NCBI RefSeq assembly: GCF_963678635.1
Contig: NC_087062.1
Span: forward strand, 14,491,289-14,555,288
Source of the DNA: Symsagittifera roscoffensis
Lineage: Eukaryota; Xenacoelomorpha; Acoela; Convolutidae
Direction: 5' to 3'
DNA: 64,000 bases
Under the pieces are notes generated by a model. That model saw nothing but the letters and a program-made list of their open reading frames with translations. It was not told where the DNA came from and made no database searches. Positions within the stretch are counted from its first letter, which is position 1, and each line of letters begins with the position of its first letter. Below are positions 63,520 to 64,000 of the stretch, piece by piece. The translations under genes and the position numbers were made by a program.

Positions 63520-64000
63520 TGTAATCGTGTGGTTTCCCTTTCTCTTTAGGTCGAGTTTGATGGGTCAGGTAGTTTCTCCGTCAGTCGTCTTTTGATTTTG
63601 ACTTAGTTTTCATACCAGCATTGTAGATCGTGCATTAACTGTGGCGAAAGCGGGGGTCCATCACATTTTTACAATCTTAACATGCGTTGTTTGCGGTTCC
63701 CCAGTATAAGTTGCTTTGTGAACTAGTTGTTGCTATATTTGATAAAAGTGTGTTTGATTTTCGATACATACGGGCTTCAAATGACGAGACTTTTGTAACT
63801 CCGTGTGGAGCTGTTCTTAATGTTTTTATAATCTCGGCGACATCCGATGCAAGTTTAAATGGGTAGTTATTTGCAACGATTCGCATGACTCCTAACCTAT
63901 GTTTTAACGTTTGTTTTAAGCATTCGACAATAACTATGGGTCTGTGGTCGTCTACCGGGGCGAATATGAGTTTTAGGTTATTTGACTTGCAGAAAAGTTG
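63520..64000 (-). pseudogene. Gypsy-type integrase C-terminal fragment, decayed, cut by window edge
   Basis: The minus-strand frame from the right edge gives LKLIFAPVDDHRPIVIVECL, the region of the catalytic Glu (VE), then KTLRTAPHGVTKVSSFEA and RKSNTLLSNIATTSS, matching the end of a Ty3/gypsy integrase core. A stop after NNAC breaks it. The rest of the element should lie to the right of the window. Confidence 0.6.

Overview
The window looks like AT-rich nuclear DNA of an invertebrate animal. The evidence is one host gene with GT-AG introns, a LIV-1/ZIP-type zinc transporter (SLC39A family) on the minus strand spanning 12081-34110 in nine exons, surrounded by several classes of metazoan transposable elements: a Jockey/CR1-like LINE, a Penelope-like element, Ty3/gypsy elements and tRNA-derived SINEs. 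The species cannot be named from the sequence alone.

Layout. 1-12 kb: repeat-rich DNA with a foldback (880-1606), simple repeats, a decayed ORF with an integrase-type zinc finger and an OTU-like region (6272-7255), a near-perfect hairpin (10807-10879) and a glycoprotein-like fragment (about 10874-11403). 12-34 kb: the zinc transporter. All intron phases agree and the exons sum to a 682-residue protein. Its introns hold a nearly full-length LINE with a 13-bp target-site duplication (12729-16498), a roughly 165-bp satellite array (18.2-20.2 kb), tRNA-derived SINEs and a 42-bp minisatellite. 34.4-61.1 kb: a Penelope-like element (RT remnant at 34.4-35.7 kb, GIY-YIG remnant at 60.6-61.1 kb) apparently interrupted by a giant LTR retrotransposon. 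62.5-64 kb: a decayed minus-strand gypsy integrase fragment runs off the right edge.

The main discovery candidate is the 24.2-kb LTR element (35912-60160). It has 478-bp terminal repeats, a 3.5-kb leader full of CCCTCCG motifs, and a broken gag-PR-RT-RNaseH-integrase block (39.9-48.8 kb, integrase D58D35E plus a GPY/F-like region). It also has an additional coding module of about 10 kb (48.65-58.9 kb) between integrase and the 3' LTR. That module begins with a macro domain resembling TARG1/OARD1 and includes an SGNH/GDSL-type hydrolase, a possible second degenerate SGNH domain, coiled-coil and acidic proteins, and two large unrecognised ORFs joined by an ATGA stop-start overlap. A polypurine-like motif (TGTCCGGGGAG) abuts the 3' LTR and recurs at the pol/macro junction and three times inside pol. 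The element is distinctly richer in GC than its surroundings. This copy is decayed (frameshifts, mostly TGA stops, roughly 20 differences between LTRs), so functions are inferred for the family, not for this copy.
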